Source: 13-2-20CM-66-19 sp963824395
Lineage (GTDB): Bacteria; Pseudomonadota; Gammaproteobacteria; Steroidobacterales; Steroidobacteraceae
Direction of reading: 5' to 3'
Length of the DNA stretch: 64,000 nt
NCBI GenBank assembly: GCA_963824395.1
Contig: CAWGPF010000001.1
Coordinates: 930,001-994,000 of the forward strand
Made by a program: the position numbers and the translations under genes. Positions within the stretch are counted from its first letter, which is position 1. Each line of letters opens with the position of its first letter. Shown piece after piece: positions 40,388-49,086 of the stretch. The notes below the pieces were generated by a model. That model was not told the origin of the DNA. It saw nothing but the letters and a program-made list of their open reading frames with translations, and ran no database searches.

Positions 40388-43063
40388 ATGCATGCCCCAT
40401 CCGCACGCCGGCTGAGCGCCGCAGCGCTCCTTGCCGCCCTCGTACTGCTGAGCGCCCCGGCCTGCGCTGACGCCGAACCCGGCGTGCTGCGTGCCACGCT
40501 CGCGAACGGCCTGCGCGTGGTAATCGTGCACAACTCGCTGGCACCGGTGGTCGCGACGTCGGTCAACTACCTGGCGGGGTCGGATGAGGCGCCGGCCGGC
40601 TTCCCCGGCACCGCGCACGCCGAGGAACACATGATGTTCCGCGGCAGCCCCGGACTCTCGGCGGAGCAGCTGGCCGATATCGGCAGCATCCTCGGGGGCG
40701 ACTTCAACGCCAATACCCGCGAGGACCTGACGCAGTACCTCTTCACCGTGCCGGCCGAGGACCTCCACATCGCGCTGCACATCGAGGCTCTGCGCATGCG
40801 CGCGGTGCTCGCCTCTCCCAAGGAATGGCAGAACGAGCGCGGCGCGATCGAGCAGGAAGTGGCGCAGGACATGTCCGAACCCGGCTACACGCTGTTCGAG
40901 AAACTGCGCGCCCGCATGTTCGCCGGCACCCCCTACGCGCACGACGCCCTGGGCACGCGGCCCTCCTTCCAGAGGACCACCGCCGCGATGCTCAAGAGCT
41001 TCCATGACACCTGGTACGCGCCCAACAACGCGATCCTCGTGATCGCCGGCAACGTCGAGCCACAGGCAGCGCTCGGCGAGGTCCGCAGGCTCTTCGAGGA
41101 CATTCCGTCCAAGAGTTTGCCGGTGAAGCCTGCCGTGCACCTGCGACCCGTGCAGCCCGCCTCCTTCACGGTGGATACGGACCAGCCCTCCGGCACGCTC
41201 ATGATTGCCACCCGTACGCCCGGCCCCCAGGACCCCGATTTCGCGGCCCTCGAAGTGCTGGCGGACGTGCTCAACAGCAAGCGCTTCGAGCTCTACGGTC
41301 TCGTGCCCAAGGGCAAGGCGACCGGTGCGGAGTTCGCCCTCGATCCGCTGCCGCAGACCGGGCTTGCCTACGCAGTGCTCTCCTTTACTACCGGGGATGA
41401 CCCCAAGGCGCTGCAAGCCGACGTGCGGGCGATCCTCACGCGCGTCGCCCGCGAGGGCGTGCCCGAGGAACTGGTGGAGGCCGCGAAACTGCAAGAACGG
41501 GCCGCCGACCAGCTGCAGCGCAACTCGATCCCCGAACTCGCCTCGGTGTGGTCGGACGCCATCGCCCTCTACGGACTGAGCTCCCCCGATGAGGACCTGC
41601 AGCGTATCGAGCGCGTCACGGTGGCGGACGTTAACCGCGTCGCCCGCAAGTACCTGGACCTGGGCCATGCGATCACCGGCGTGATGCAACCGCGCGGCTC
41701 AGGCGCCCCGGTCCCCGCGCGCGGCGGTTTCGGTGGCCAGGAGAGCATCTCACTGGGCGAGGCGCATCCGACCGTGCTGCCACCGTGGGCGCAGAAGGCC
41801 CTCACCCGCCTCGAGGTCCCACCCTCCACCCTGCACCCCGTCGTCAGCAGGCTTTCCAATGGCCTCACGCTCATCGTGCAGCCGGAGGACGTCAGCGACA
41901 CGGTGAGTGTCTACGGGCACATTCGCAATCGCCCGGAGATGCAGGAACCCAAGGGCGCCGAAGGCGTGGCGCCGCTGCTCGACCGCTTGCTGACCTACGG
42001 CAGCGAGGGGCTCGGCCGGGTGGAGTTTCAGCAGGCACTCGATGCGATCGGCGCCAAGGAGAAGGCCGGCACGGATTTCTCAACTCAGGTGCTGAGCGAA
42101 TATTTTGACCGGGCCGTGGAACTCCTGGCCGACAACCAGCTGCATCCGGCGCTGCCGGACGCGGCGCTGCAGGTGCTACGCAACCAGCTGTCACTCGGGG
42201 TCGCGGCCCGCAACGAAAGCCCAGGCTTCCTCACGCAGCGCTCGCTGCGCAAGGCGCTCTTCCCCGCGAGCGACCCGGGACTGCGCATGGCTACACCCGA
42301 GAGCGTACGGACCCTGACGGCGCAATCGGTACGCAGCTATTACGCCGCCGTCTTCCGCCCCGATCTGAGCACGGTGGTGGTGATCGGCAAGGTGACGCCG
42401 GAAGCTGCGCGCACCACCATCGAGAAATACTTTGGCGCCTGGAGCGCAACTGGTTCGCCGCCGGACATCGACCTGCCGGCGGTTCCGGACAATCCGGTGA
42501 GCACCATCGCCGTCCCGGATGCCAGCCGCGTGCAGGACCGGGTAGTGCTCGCGCAGACTCTGGCGCTGACTCGCGCCGAGCCCGATTATTATCCGCTGCA
42601 GCTGGGCAATGCGGTTCTCGGCGGCAGTTTCTATGCCACACGCCTCAGCATCGATCTGCGCAAGAACGCCGGCCTCGTGTACTCGGTGAACTCCGTGCTG
42701 CAGGCCGGGCGCACCCGCAGCGTCTATCTGGTCGAGTACGCGAGCGACCCGCAGAACGTGGCCAAGGCCAGTGCCCTCGTGGCGCAGGAAATTACGGCCA
42801 TGCAGGACAAGGCGGTGGGCGCCGATGAGCTGACGCGTGCCAAGGCCTGCCTGGTACGCCAGCTACCGCTGTCAGAGGCTGGCGTCACGGAAATCGCCGA
42901 GGGCATGCTGGGCCGCACCGACCTCGGGCTGCCGCTGGATGAGCCGACGCGGGCGGCGCAGCACTTCGTGACCCTCGACGGTAGCGCGGTGCAGGACGCT
43001 TTCCGCAAATGGCTGCGGCCGAAGGATCTGGTGCGCATCAGCGAGGGTCCCCCGCCCTCCTGA
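40388..43063 (+). CDS. M16 (pitrilysin-family) zinc protease, double-domain
   Basis: 891 residues with signal peptide (ALLAALVLLSAPACADA). The first M16 half has the inverted zinc motif His77-x-x-Glu80-His81 (HAEEH) and a downstream Glu (NERGAIEQE, ~149-157). The second half (~470-880) is a related but inactive M16_C-type repeat without the HxxEH motif. These proteins degrade small peptides in the periplasm. The ATG at 40388 follows a TATACT -10-like element at 40352-40357 with no clear -35. The 187-bp gap to the OmpA gene is a shared divergent region. Confidence 0.92.
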   Translation: MHAPSARRLSAAALLAALVLLSAPACADAEPGVLRATLANGLRVVIVHNSLAPVVATSVNYLAGSDEAPAGFPGTAHAEEHMMFRGSPGLSAEQLADIGSILGGDFNANTREDLTQYLFTVPAEDLHIALHIEALRMRAVLASPKEWQNERGAIEQEVAQDMSEPGYTLFEKLRARMFAGTPYAHDALGTRPSFQRTTAAMLKSFHDTWYAPNNAILVIAGNVEPQAALGEVRRLFEDIPSKSLPVKPAVHLRPVQPASFTVDTDQPSGTLMIATRTPGPQDPDFAALEVLADVLNSKRFELYGLVPKGKATGAEFALDPLPQTGLAYAVLSFTTGDDPKALQADVRAILTRVAREGVPEELVEAAKLQERAADQLQRNSIPELASVWSDAIALYGLSSPDEDLQRIERVTVADVNRVARKYLDLGHAITGVMQPRGSGAPVPARGGFGGQESISLGEAHPTVLPPWAQKALTRLEVPPSTLHPVVSRLSNGLTLIVQPEDVSDTVSVYGHIRNRPEMQEPKGAEGVAPLLDRLLTYGSEGLGRVEFQQALDAIGAKEKAGTDFSTQVLSEYFDRAVELLADNQLHPALPDAALQVLRNQLSLGVAARNESPGFLTQRSLRKALFPASDPGLRMATPESVRTLTAQSVRSYYAAVFRPDLSTVVVIGKVTPEAARTTIEKYFGAWSATGSPPDIDLPAVPDNPVSTIAVPDASRVQDRVVLAQTLALTRAEPDYYPLQLGNAVLGGSFYATRLSIDLRKNAGLVYSVNSVLQAGRTRSVYLVEYASDPQNVAKASALVAQEITAMQDKAVGADELTRAKACLVRQLPLSEAGVTEIAEGMLGRTDLGLPLDEPTRAAQHFVTLDGSAVQDAFRKWLRPKDLVRISEGPPPS

Positions 43064-43083
43064 CCCACAAGCGGCGCGGCTCC

Positions 43084-43446
43084 TTAGCGGCCGGCTGCCG
43101 CCTCGTTGCACACACGCAGCAGGCGCGCACCGCGCGGGTAGCCGACGTACTGCGTCAGGAAGGTGGCGAGCGGTTGCAGCTGCGCCACCGTCAGTTCACC
43201 GCGATTCAGGGCGCAGCGCAGCTGGATCGCGAGCGTCGCATCTTCTGCCTGCGCTGCGAGCACGCCGATGACGAGCAGGCGGCGCTCGCGGACCGAGAGC
43301 GCGGGGTCTTGCCACAACACCCCGAAGAGCGTCTCGAGCATGTAGTCGATGAAAGGCGAGGCACCGGCCGCGGGCAGAGCCGCTAGATCGCTGCCGTAGA
43401 CCTCGTTGAATTTCGCCTCGCCCTTGCTGCGATCGTATTCGTTCAT
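43084..43446 (-). CDS. Carboxymuconolactone decarboxylase-family protein
   Basis: 120 residues with the CMD/AhpD helical fold: SPFIDYMLETLFGVLWQDPALSVRERRLLVIGVLAA is spread over ~30-65. The AhpD-type peroxidase CxxC motif is absent, which favours a decarboxylase-like or unknown ring-chemistry role. It is the last gene of the P450 operon, 10 bp after the beta-hydroxyacid dehydrogenase gene. Substrate unknown. Confidence 0.82.
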   Translation of the reverse strand: MNEYDRSKGEAKFNEVYGSDLAALPAAGASPFIDYMLETLFGVLWQDPALSVRERRLLVIGVLAAQAEDATLAIQLRCALNRGELTVAQLQPLATFLTQYVGYPRGARLLRVCNEAAAGR

Positions 43447-43456
43447 CGGCGCCCCG

Positions 43457-44299
43457 TCAGTTGTCCTGGTTGAGGAACACGTTTGCGATCTGCTCGGCTA
43501 CCGACTGCGTGCCGGGCAGCTCAAGCCCGAGCGCGCGGGCGCTCGCCAGCGCGGCCGCCAGGTCCTTCTGCGCCAGGGCGGCGAACGGCGCGAACATCTG
43601 CTGCAGCACCTGCGGCCCGGCCGCAATCAGCTTGGCGCGGTTGCCGAGGAAGGCCTCCATCTGCGCGGTGACCACCCCGTTGCTGCGCCCGACCTCCAGC
43701 ACGAGCGCCGGATCGAGGCCGCCGGCGCGCGCCAGGCGCTCGGCCTCGTGGATGGCCGTGAACGCGGCATAACTCATGAGGTTGTTGCACAGCTTCAAGA
43801 GAATACCCGCACCCACCGGGCCTGCGTGGATGAGCTTTGCCGCGAAGCTCATGAAGACCGGCCGACAGCGCTCCACCACGGCCGGCTCCCCGCCGACCAT
43901 GCAGGTGAGCGTCCCGGCTTGTGCCGCTGCCGCCCCGCCGGTGACCGGTGCATCGATCAGGTGCACTCCGCGCTGCCGCGCGGCCTGCGCCCACTCAAGA
44001 ATCGCAGCCTGCGTCACCGTGCTGTGGACCGCGATGATGGTGTCGGCCGCCAGGTGCGCAAGCAGTCCCGCGGGTCCCTGCAGCAGGCCTGCAACCTCGG
44101 GTTCATCGCGGACACAGAGCCCGATGAGGCGGCAGCCCTCCGCAAGCTCTCGTATGCTGCCGGCGCGGGCGCCCTGGTCGGTGAGTTCCGCGACGCGGGC
44201 TTCGGCCACATCGAGGACGACAACCTCCTCGCCGAGCTTGAGCAGTTGCCGCGCTATGGGCGCGCCGAGGTTCCCCAGCCCAATAAAGCCGATGCTCAC
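43457..44299 (-). CDS. Beta-hydroxyacid dehydrogenase (3-hydroxyisobutyrate dehydrogenase-like)
   Basis: 280 residues. The N-terminal Rossmann motif GFIGLGNLGAPIARQLLKLG, the substrate-binding DAPVTGGAAAAQAGTLT and the catalytic Lys in KLCNNLMSYAAF define the family, which oxidises small beta-hydroxyacids with NAD(P). The GTG start at 44299 shares GTGA with the stop of the SDR gene, so the two are coupled. A GTG 18 bases further upstream is a weaker alternative. It sits in the P450/ALDH/SDR operon and probably works on a product of that pathway. Confidence 0.88.
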   Translation of the reverse strand: MSIGFIGLGNLGAPIARQLLKLGEEVVVLDVAEARVAELTDQGARAGSIRELAEGCRLIGLCVRDEPEVAGLLQGPAGLLAHLAADTIIAVHSTVTQAAILEWAQAARQRGVHLIDAPVTGGAAAAQAGTLTCMVGGEPAVVERCRPVFMSFAAKLIHAGPVGAGILLKLCNNLMSYAAFTAIHEAERLARAGGLDPALVLEVGRSNGVVTAQMEAFLGNRAKLIAAGPQVLQQMFAPFAALAQKDLAAALASARALGLELPGTQSVAEQIANVFLNQDN

Positions 44300-45096
44300 G
44301 GGGGGTCCTGCTTCCACTCGGATTCGAGCATCTTCGGCGTCGGCACACTCGGGCGCACCTCGACGAACTCAGGCGCTGCGCCCGGCGGGAACTCGAAGCA
44401 CGCGGCGATCGCCTCGCCGAGCGTCTGTGGCTGCAGCGCACCGTCAAAATCAGGTCCCTTGGTCAGCCAGTCCGCCATCGCTTCCTTGAGCGCCTGCGGA
44501 TCGAAGTTAGCCACGCTTCCGGTCGCCGCGGCGCCGGGGCTGAATACGGTCACCATGATGCGGTCGTGCTTGAGTTCGTGCCGCAGCTCGCGGGAGAAAT
44601 GCTCCAGGGCCGCCTTGCTCGCGGAATAGAGCCCGACGTGCGAGAACTCGTTTTCGTGGCGCACGGTGGAGGAAGAGATGTTGACAATGCGGCCACCACC
44701 CGCCGCCCGCAGATGCGGTATGACGGCCTGGCAGGCAAACACCGCGCTCACGAAGTTAAGGTCGATCAGCTGGCGTATCTCGGCTTCCGGCATGACCTCG
44801 AGGCGCCGCGCGAACTGGAAGCCGACGTTATTGACGAGCCCGTCAATACGGCCGAACCTCGCCGCGACCTGCGCCATGGCCGCGCCGATCGCGCTGCGAT
44901 CGCAGACGTCCGCGCTCACGGCCAGCGCGTCCTCCGAGTTGAGGCCGGCGACGGCGACCTCGAGCGTCGCACGCTGGCGCGCGATGAGTGCCACGCGCGC
45001 GCCACGGCGCAGCAGACTCGCCGCGGTGGCGAGGCCGATTCCCCTGGAGGCCCCCGTGACCACGATGACCTGTCCCTTAAGATAGGAGTCGCTCAT
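44296..45096 (-). CDS. Short-chain dehydrogenase/reductase
   Basis: 266 residues of the classical SDR family: cofactor motif TGASRGIGLATA, NNVGFQFA, catalytic Ser in NISSSTV, and YSASKAALEHF with the catalytic Tyr and Lys. The acidic residue after the glycine motif is not obvious and RRGARVALIARQR suggests NADP preference. It likely oxidises or reduces an alcohol or ketone within the P450 operon. It overlaps both neighbours by four bases (ATGA upstream with the ALDH, GTGA downstream). Confidence 0.9.
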   Translation of the reverse strand: MSDSYLKGQVIVVTGASRGIGLATAASLLRRGARVALIARQRATLEVAVAGLNSEDALAVSADVCDRSAIGAAMAQVAARFGRIDGLVNNVGFQFARRLEVMPEAEIRQLIDLNFVSAVFACQAVIPHLRAAGGGRIVNISSSTVRHENEFSHVGLYSASKAALEHFSRELRHELKHDRIMVTVFSPGAAATGSVANFDPQALKEAMADWLTKGPDFDGALQPQTLGEAIAACFEFPPGAAPEFVEVRPSVPTPKMLESEWKQDPP

Positions 45097-46598
45097 CGCA
45101 AATCCAGCTCCGGTGGCACCGCGACCGTCTTGGTCTGCAGGTACTCTTCAAAGCCGGCTTCGCCCATTTCGCGGCCGATCCCGCTTTGCTTGTAGCCGCC
45201 GAAGGGCGAGTCAGGCGCGAAGAAATTCGCGCCATTGATGTTGAGCGTCCCGCTGCGGATCTGACGTGCCAGCCGCAGGGCTCGTGGCGGCGAGCCAATG
45301 ATCGCTCCGGAGAGTCCATAGATGGAGTCATTGGCGATACGCACCGCGTCCTCGTCGCTGTCGTAGGGAATGACGACCAGAACCGGTCCGAAGATCTCCT
45401 CCCGTGCGATGCGCATGTCGTTGGTGACGTCGGCGAACACGGTGGGCTCGACGTAGTAACCGCGTGGCAGGTGCGCGGGGCGGCGTCCGCCGCAGACGAG
45501 CCGCGCCCCTTCGCGACGCCCGATGTCGATGTAGTCGAGCACCCGTGCCTGCTGGCGCGCGCTGATCAGGGGGCCCATGATCTGGCCCGCTGCGAACGGA
45601 TCCCCGTATTGCAGCCGCGCAAACCCCGCCGCGAGGAATTCGATGCCTTCCTCGTAGCGACTGCGCGGCAACAGCAGGCGCGTAGCGATCGCGCACCCCT
45701 GGCCGGCGTGATAGCAGACCGCAAAGCCCGCCAGCAGCGCTGTGCTGAAGTCCGCGTCATCCAGCACGATGGTGGCCGACTTGCCCCCGAGCTCCAGGAA
45801 CACGCGCTTGACGCCCGCAGCGGCGCGGGCCATGACCTGTCGCCCCGTGGCGGTTGAGCCGGTGAAGGACACCACGTCGATGCGCGGATCGGTGACCAGT
45901 TGTTCACCGAGCGCCGCGGGGTCGCTCGAGGTCAGGATATTCAGCACCCCGGGCGGCGTGTCAGTGTGCTCGGCGACCAGGCGACCGATGAACGTAGCCG
46001 TCCAGGGGGTCTCGGGTGCGGCCTTGAGGACGACGGTGCAACCGGCGGCCAGCGCCGGGGCAAGCTTGGCCATGTTGATCTGGAACGGGAAGTTCCACGG
46101 CGTGATCGCCGCGACGACCCCTGCGGCCTCTTTCCAGATCAGCCGCCGGCTCGGCACTCCCATGTGATGCGTCACCGGCAGCCGCTGCTCCCAGGCGTAG
46201 CGCTGCATGAGTTCGAGGTAATAGTCGAGTATCGCCATGGGACCTGCGCCCTGGGGTCCCGTGGCGGTGATCGCCATCGTGGCGCCCGCCTCGGCGACGA
46301 TCTGCTCGTAGAGCGCGGCGCTGTGCGCACGCAAGGCATCGCGCAGCTGGGTGAGGCAGCGCTGACGCAGGCTGCGGTCACTCGCCCATGCCGACCCATC
46401 GAACGCCCGTCGGGCAGCAGCGATCGCCGCTTCGGCGTCCTCGGGCCCTGCATCGGCGACGCTCCCGAGCACCTCCTCGCTCGCCGGGCTGATATTCGGG
46501 TAACGTCGGCCGGAGCGCGCCTCGGTGAGCCGTCCGTCAATGAGCAGCCGACCCTCACCGGTCACGCCAGCGCGGCCACCCGCGGCGACGGCGCTCAT
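45093..46598 (-). CDS. Aldehyde dehydrogenase (P450 operon)
   Basis: 501 residues. NAD-binding PWNFPFQINMAKLAPALAAG and FTGSTATGRQ, general-base Glu in LELGGKSATIV and catalytic Cys in GQGCAIATRLLL are present. The ATG at 46598 overlaps the P450 stop codon (ATGA), and its own stop overlaps the SDR start, giving coupled translation across the operon. The frame is open upstream inside the P450 gene but that part is not coding. It probably oxidises an aldehyde produced from the P450 hydroxylation product. Confidence 0.9.
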   Translation of the reverse strand: MSAVAAGGRAGVTGEGRLLIDGRLTEARSGRRYPNISPASEEVLGSVADAGPEDAEAAIAAARRAFDGSAWASDRSLRQRCLTQLRDALRAHSAALYEQIVAEAGATMAITATGPQGAGPMAILDYYLELMQRYAWEQRLPVTHHMGVPSRRLIWKEAAGVVAAITPWNFPFQINMAKLAPALAAGCTVVLKAAPETPWTATFIGRLVAEHTDTPPGVLNILTSSDPAALGEQLVTDPRIDVVSFTGSTATGRQVMARAAAGVKRVFLELGGKSATIVLDDADFSTALLAGFAVCYHAGQGCAIATRLLLPRSRYEEGIEFLAAGFARLQYGDPFAAGQIMGPLISARQQARVLDYIDIGRREGARLVCGGRRPAHLPRGYYVEPTVFADVTNDMRIAREEIFGPVLVVIPYDSDEDAVRIANDSIYGLSGAIIGSPPRALRLARQIRSGTLNINGANFFAPDSPFGGYKQSGIGREMGEAGFEEYLQTKTVAVPPELDLR

Positions 46599-47806
46599 AC
46601 GCCCGCCGGTGCGAACGACGCCGGCACGTGCGTGAAGCCGCGAACGTTGGGGTTGTGGGCCCGCCGCAGACCCGCCACGTCGATCGCGTAGTCCGGCAGC
46701 TGGCGCAGCACCTCCTCGAAAACGATGCGCGTCTCGAGGCGTGCCAGCGCCGCGCCGAGGCAGGCGTGCACCCCGTAGCCAAAGGCCATGTGGTCCCTGC
46801 TGCCGCGCCGAATATCGAAGACCTCCGGATTGGCGAATCTGTCGGCGTCGCGGTTGGCTGAGATGACGCACAGGCCGACGCGATCGCCTTTTCTGAGCAG
46901 CTTGCCGCGCAGCGTCACGTCGATGCCGACCCGCCGCACCAGTATCTGCGAGGAGCCATCGAAGCGTAGGGTCTCCTCGATCGCCTTGGGGATCAGGGCC
47001 GGATCCTCGACCAGCCAGCGGCGCTGCTGCGGGTGCTCCCACAGGCGGTACGCCATGTTACCGATGAGTTTGGTGGTGGTTTCGTTACCGGCGATGGCGA
47101 GCAGAATGAGGTTTCCAACCACCTCGGCGTTCGACATCAGACCCGCGGACTGCGCCTGCAGCATCGCGCCCAGGAGATTCTCCGCCTGAGGCTGCCCCGC
47201 GTGCCGCGCGGTGTGCGCCTCGAAGTATTGCGCAAGGTTCATGTAACCGGCGACGTTGCGCTCGGCGAGGTCCGTCTGCCGGTCCTCGCGCGCGATGAGG
47301 TCATCGGCCCAGCCGCGTACCTTGTCCCGATCGGCCGGCGGCACGGCGATGAGAATGGAGATCACATCCATCGGCAGGTAGCAACCGAGGTCGGCGACGA
47401 AATCGAGCCGTCCGCTTCCCAGGTGCGGTGCCAAAAGCTCCTTGGTACGCGCGCGGATGAAGCCCTCCAGCCTTGAGAGCGCCCCGGGCATCATCAGTGG
47501 CGTCAGCACCGCGCGCTGGCGCGTGTGCTCGGGTGGATCGCTGCCGATGAAGAGCGGGTACGGCAGCTTCTCGTTGGCATCCTTCTCCAGTGCCACGGCA
47601 CCGCTGTTGATGAAAGTCTTGTGGTCGCGGAAGGCGCGGTTCACATCCTCCCACTTGGTCAGCAGCCAGAACCCGCCCGGCTCGTAGAAGTACACCGGGT
47701 CGCGCTCACGGGCCGCGCGGTAAAACGGGTAGGGATCCCAGTGAAAGCGGTGATCGTACGGATCGAGCACCACCGGGTCAGGTGACTCACCGGGCGCGCC
47801 ATTCAT
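46595..47806 (-). CDS. Cytochrome P450
   Basis: 403 residues, soluble class I bacterial P450. The I-helix oxygen-binding motif is AGNETTTK, the K-helix ExxR is EETLR, and the heme-binding loop is FGYGVHACLG with ligand Cys349. No N-terminal membrane anchor is seen. RGFTHVPASF near the end resembles P450s of steroid, terpene and fatty-acid degraders, but the substrate is unknown. No ferredoxin or ferredoxin reductase gene is in the cluster, so electrons must come from elsewhere. Start: ATG at 47806 after GGGGTGAT; a longer frame would overlap the SnoaL-like gene. Confidence 0.92.
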   Translation of the reverse strand: MNGAPGESPDPVVLDPYDHRFHWDPYPFYRAARERDPVYFYEPGGFWLLTKWEDVNRAFRDHKTFINSGAVALEKDANEKLPYPLFIGSDPPEHTRQRAVLTPLMMPGALSRLEGFIRARTKELLAPHLGSGRLDFVADLGCYLPMDVISILIAVPPADRDKVRGWADDLIAREDRQTDLAERNVAGYMNLAQYFEAHTARHAGQPQAENLLGAMLQAQSAGLMSNAEVVGNLILLAIAGNETTTKLIGNMAYRLWEHPQQRRWLVEDPALIPKAIEETLRFDGSSQILVRRVGIDVTLRGKLLRKGDRVGLCVISANRDADRFANPEVFDIRRGSRDHMAFGYGVHACLGAALARLETRIVFEEVLRQLPDYAIDVAGLRRAHNPNVRGFTHVPASFAPAGV

Positions 47807-47843
47807 CGCATCACCCCGCTGCCGGCAGCATGCCGGACGGCGC

Positions 47844-48269
47844 TCACGCGGTGCCCGTCCCGACCGGACGCTGACCACCGCACAGGATGTCGGTGACCCG
47901 CTCGGTATCCATGTACTCGCGCAGCAGTTCGAGCCGGCCGTCGCGGAACACGAAGAGGAAGTGGTACTCGTTACTGTAGGTCACCCCCGAGGCGTGCCGC
48001 CCGTGCGAGTGCGCCTCGACCGCAACGCGCTCGCCCTCGGCAGTCATGGCATCGATCTCGAAGGTCAGGCCGTGCGGGAACGCCTGGTAGATCTGAGCTG
48101 CGGCAGCCTCGATCTGCGCGCGCGTGAAGCGCCCGGATATCAGGGTGCGCCCCATGGTCTGCAACTGCCCGTCGACCGCGTAGGCAGCGAGGATCCCTGC
48201 GACGTCACCGCGGTTCAGCAGTCCGAAGAATTCATGAACGAGCTTCTTATTGCGCTCTTCCAGGGTCAC
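47844..48269 (-). CDS. SnoaL/NTF2-like protein
   Basis: 141 residues with an NTF2-like cone fold: an N-terminal helix (KLVHEFFGLLNRGDVAGILAAYAVDG) then strands with VAVEAHSHGRH and YHFLFVFRDGRLELLREYMDT. Members include ketosteroid isomerase-like, limonene epoxide hydrolase and polyketide cyclase enzymes; no specific catalytic set is decided here. GTG start with GGGGGAAT ahead. First gene of the P450 operon, immediately downstream of the palindrome shared with the divergent TetR gene. Confidence 0.8.
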   Translation of the reverse strand: MTLEERNKKLVHEFFGLLNRGDVAGILAAYAVDGQLQTMGRTLISGRFTRAQIEAAAAQIYQAFPHGLTFEIDAMTAEGERVAVEAHSHGRHASGVTYSNEYHFLFVFRDGRLELLREYMDTERVTDILCGGQRPVGTGTA

Positions 48270-48285
48270 GAGATTCCCCCATGCG

Positions 48286-48309
48286 AAAACATTTCATTCA
48301 AAATGTTTT
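48286..48309. promoter_or_regulatory. TetR-type operator palindrome
   Basis: Perfect 9-bp arms AAAACATTT and AAATGTTTT separated by six bases, a markedly AT-rich island in the gap between the divergent SnoaL-like and TetR genes. The length and symmetry suit a TetR dimer pair controlling both the P450 operon and its own gene. Confidence 0.6.
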
Positions 48310-48354
48310 TACATCAACAGTGTAGTCCGGTTGTCCGCCGGTGTGTATATTTTT

Positions 48355-48975
48355 ATGAGGCGCATGAATACCCCACACCTTGACCGCCCCGGACGCCAGG
48401 CGCTGAAGACGCAGCGCACGCGTACCCGTCTCATCGAGGCCACCCTGGCCCTGATCCGCGAGCACGGCTATGCCGCCGCCACCTCACAGCGAATCGCGCG
48501 CCGCGCCGGCGTGACATGGGGAGCGGCCCAGCACCAGTTCGGCTCCAAGGAGCAGATCCTGGAGACCATCCTCGCACTCGCGTATGCGCGCTTCATCGCT
48601 GTGATGGGGGCGGCGCCGCTGCGGCACCGTGCGCGCGCCGCGCGCGCCGGAGTGTTCGTGCGCCGCATGTGGGCCCACTACCAGAGCGACTATTACCGCG
48701 TGTCCCTCGAGATACTCAGAGCCACCCGCGGGCGCCACCGCGGGCGCGCCCGCGCCTGGGAAGAGCGTCAGGGGCGCGCGCACCTGCGGGCGGTACGCGC
48801 GGTGTTCCACGACACACGGCTCAACGATGCGCAGCTGCGCGATGCTCTCGATTTCGTGCACTGTTGCCTGACGGGGCTCGTGATCGGGCGCGTGTTTGAC
48901 AGCCGCGTCAGTTACACCGCGCGGCACCTCAAACGCGTGGCGGACGCCTTTGCAACGATGCTCGGCGCGCACTGA
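48355..48975 (+). CDS. TetR-family transcriptional regulator
   Basis: 206 residues. The N-terminal helix-turn-helix is TRLIEATLALIREHGYAAATSQRIARRAGVTWGAAQHQFGSKEQIL over ~25-70 (typical T..IA..AGV..G..Y.HF pattern). The C-terminal ligand domain is Arg-rich and divergent. Start is uncertain: ATG at 48355, or ATG at 48364 with GAGG just ahead; a TATATT at 48346-48351 may be its -10. It faces away from the P450 operon across a strong palindrome, so it is the likely repressor of that operon. Confidence 0.88.
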   Translation: MRRMNTPHLDRPGRQALKTQRTRTRLIEATLALIREHGYAAATSQRIARRAGVTWGAAQHQFGSKEQILETILALAYARFIAVMGAAPLRHRARAARAGVFVRRMWAHYQSDYYRVSLEILRATRGRHRGRARAWEERQGRAHLRAVRAVFHDTRLNDAQLRDALDFVHCCLTGLVIGRVFDSRVSYTARHLKRVADAFATMLGAH

Positions 48976-49086
48976 CGCGTGCGCCGCGCGAGTGAGTTGG
49001 AGCGCTCACGGCGGCCCGCCGGCACGCTGCGAATGCGAGTTTGCAGGTACTATGGGATCAGAGCGAGCCGGGAACCCAATGGCGTA

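Noticed and set aside
46599..47042. Upstream extension of the P450-operon aldehyde dehydrogenase
   Set aside because: Lies inside the P450 gene in another frame; the ALDH family N-terminus and an ATGA overlap fix the start at 46598.
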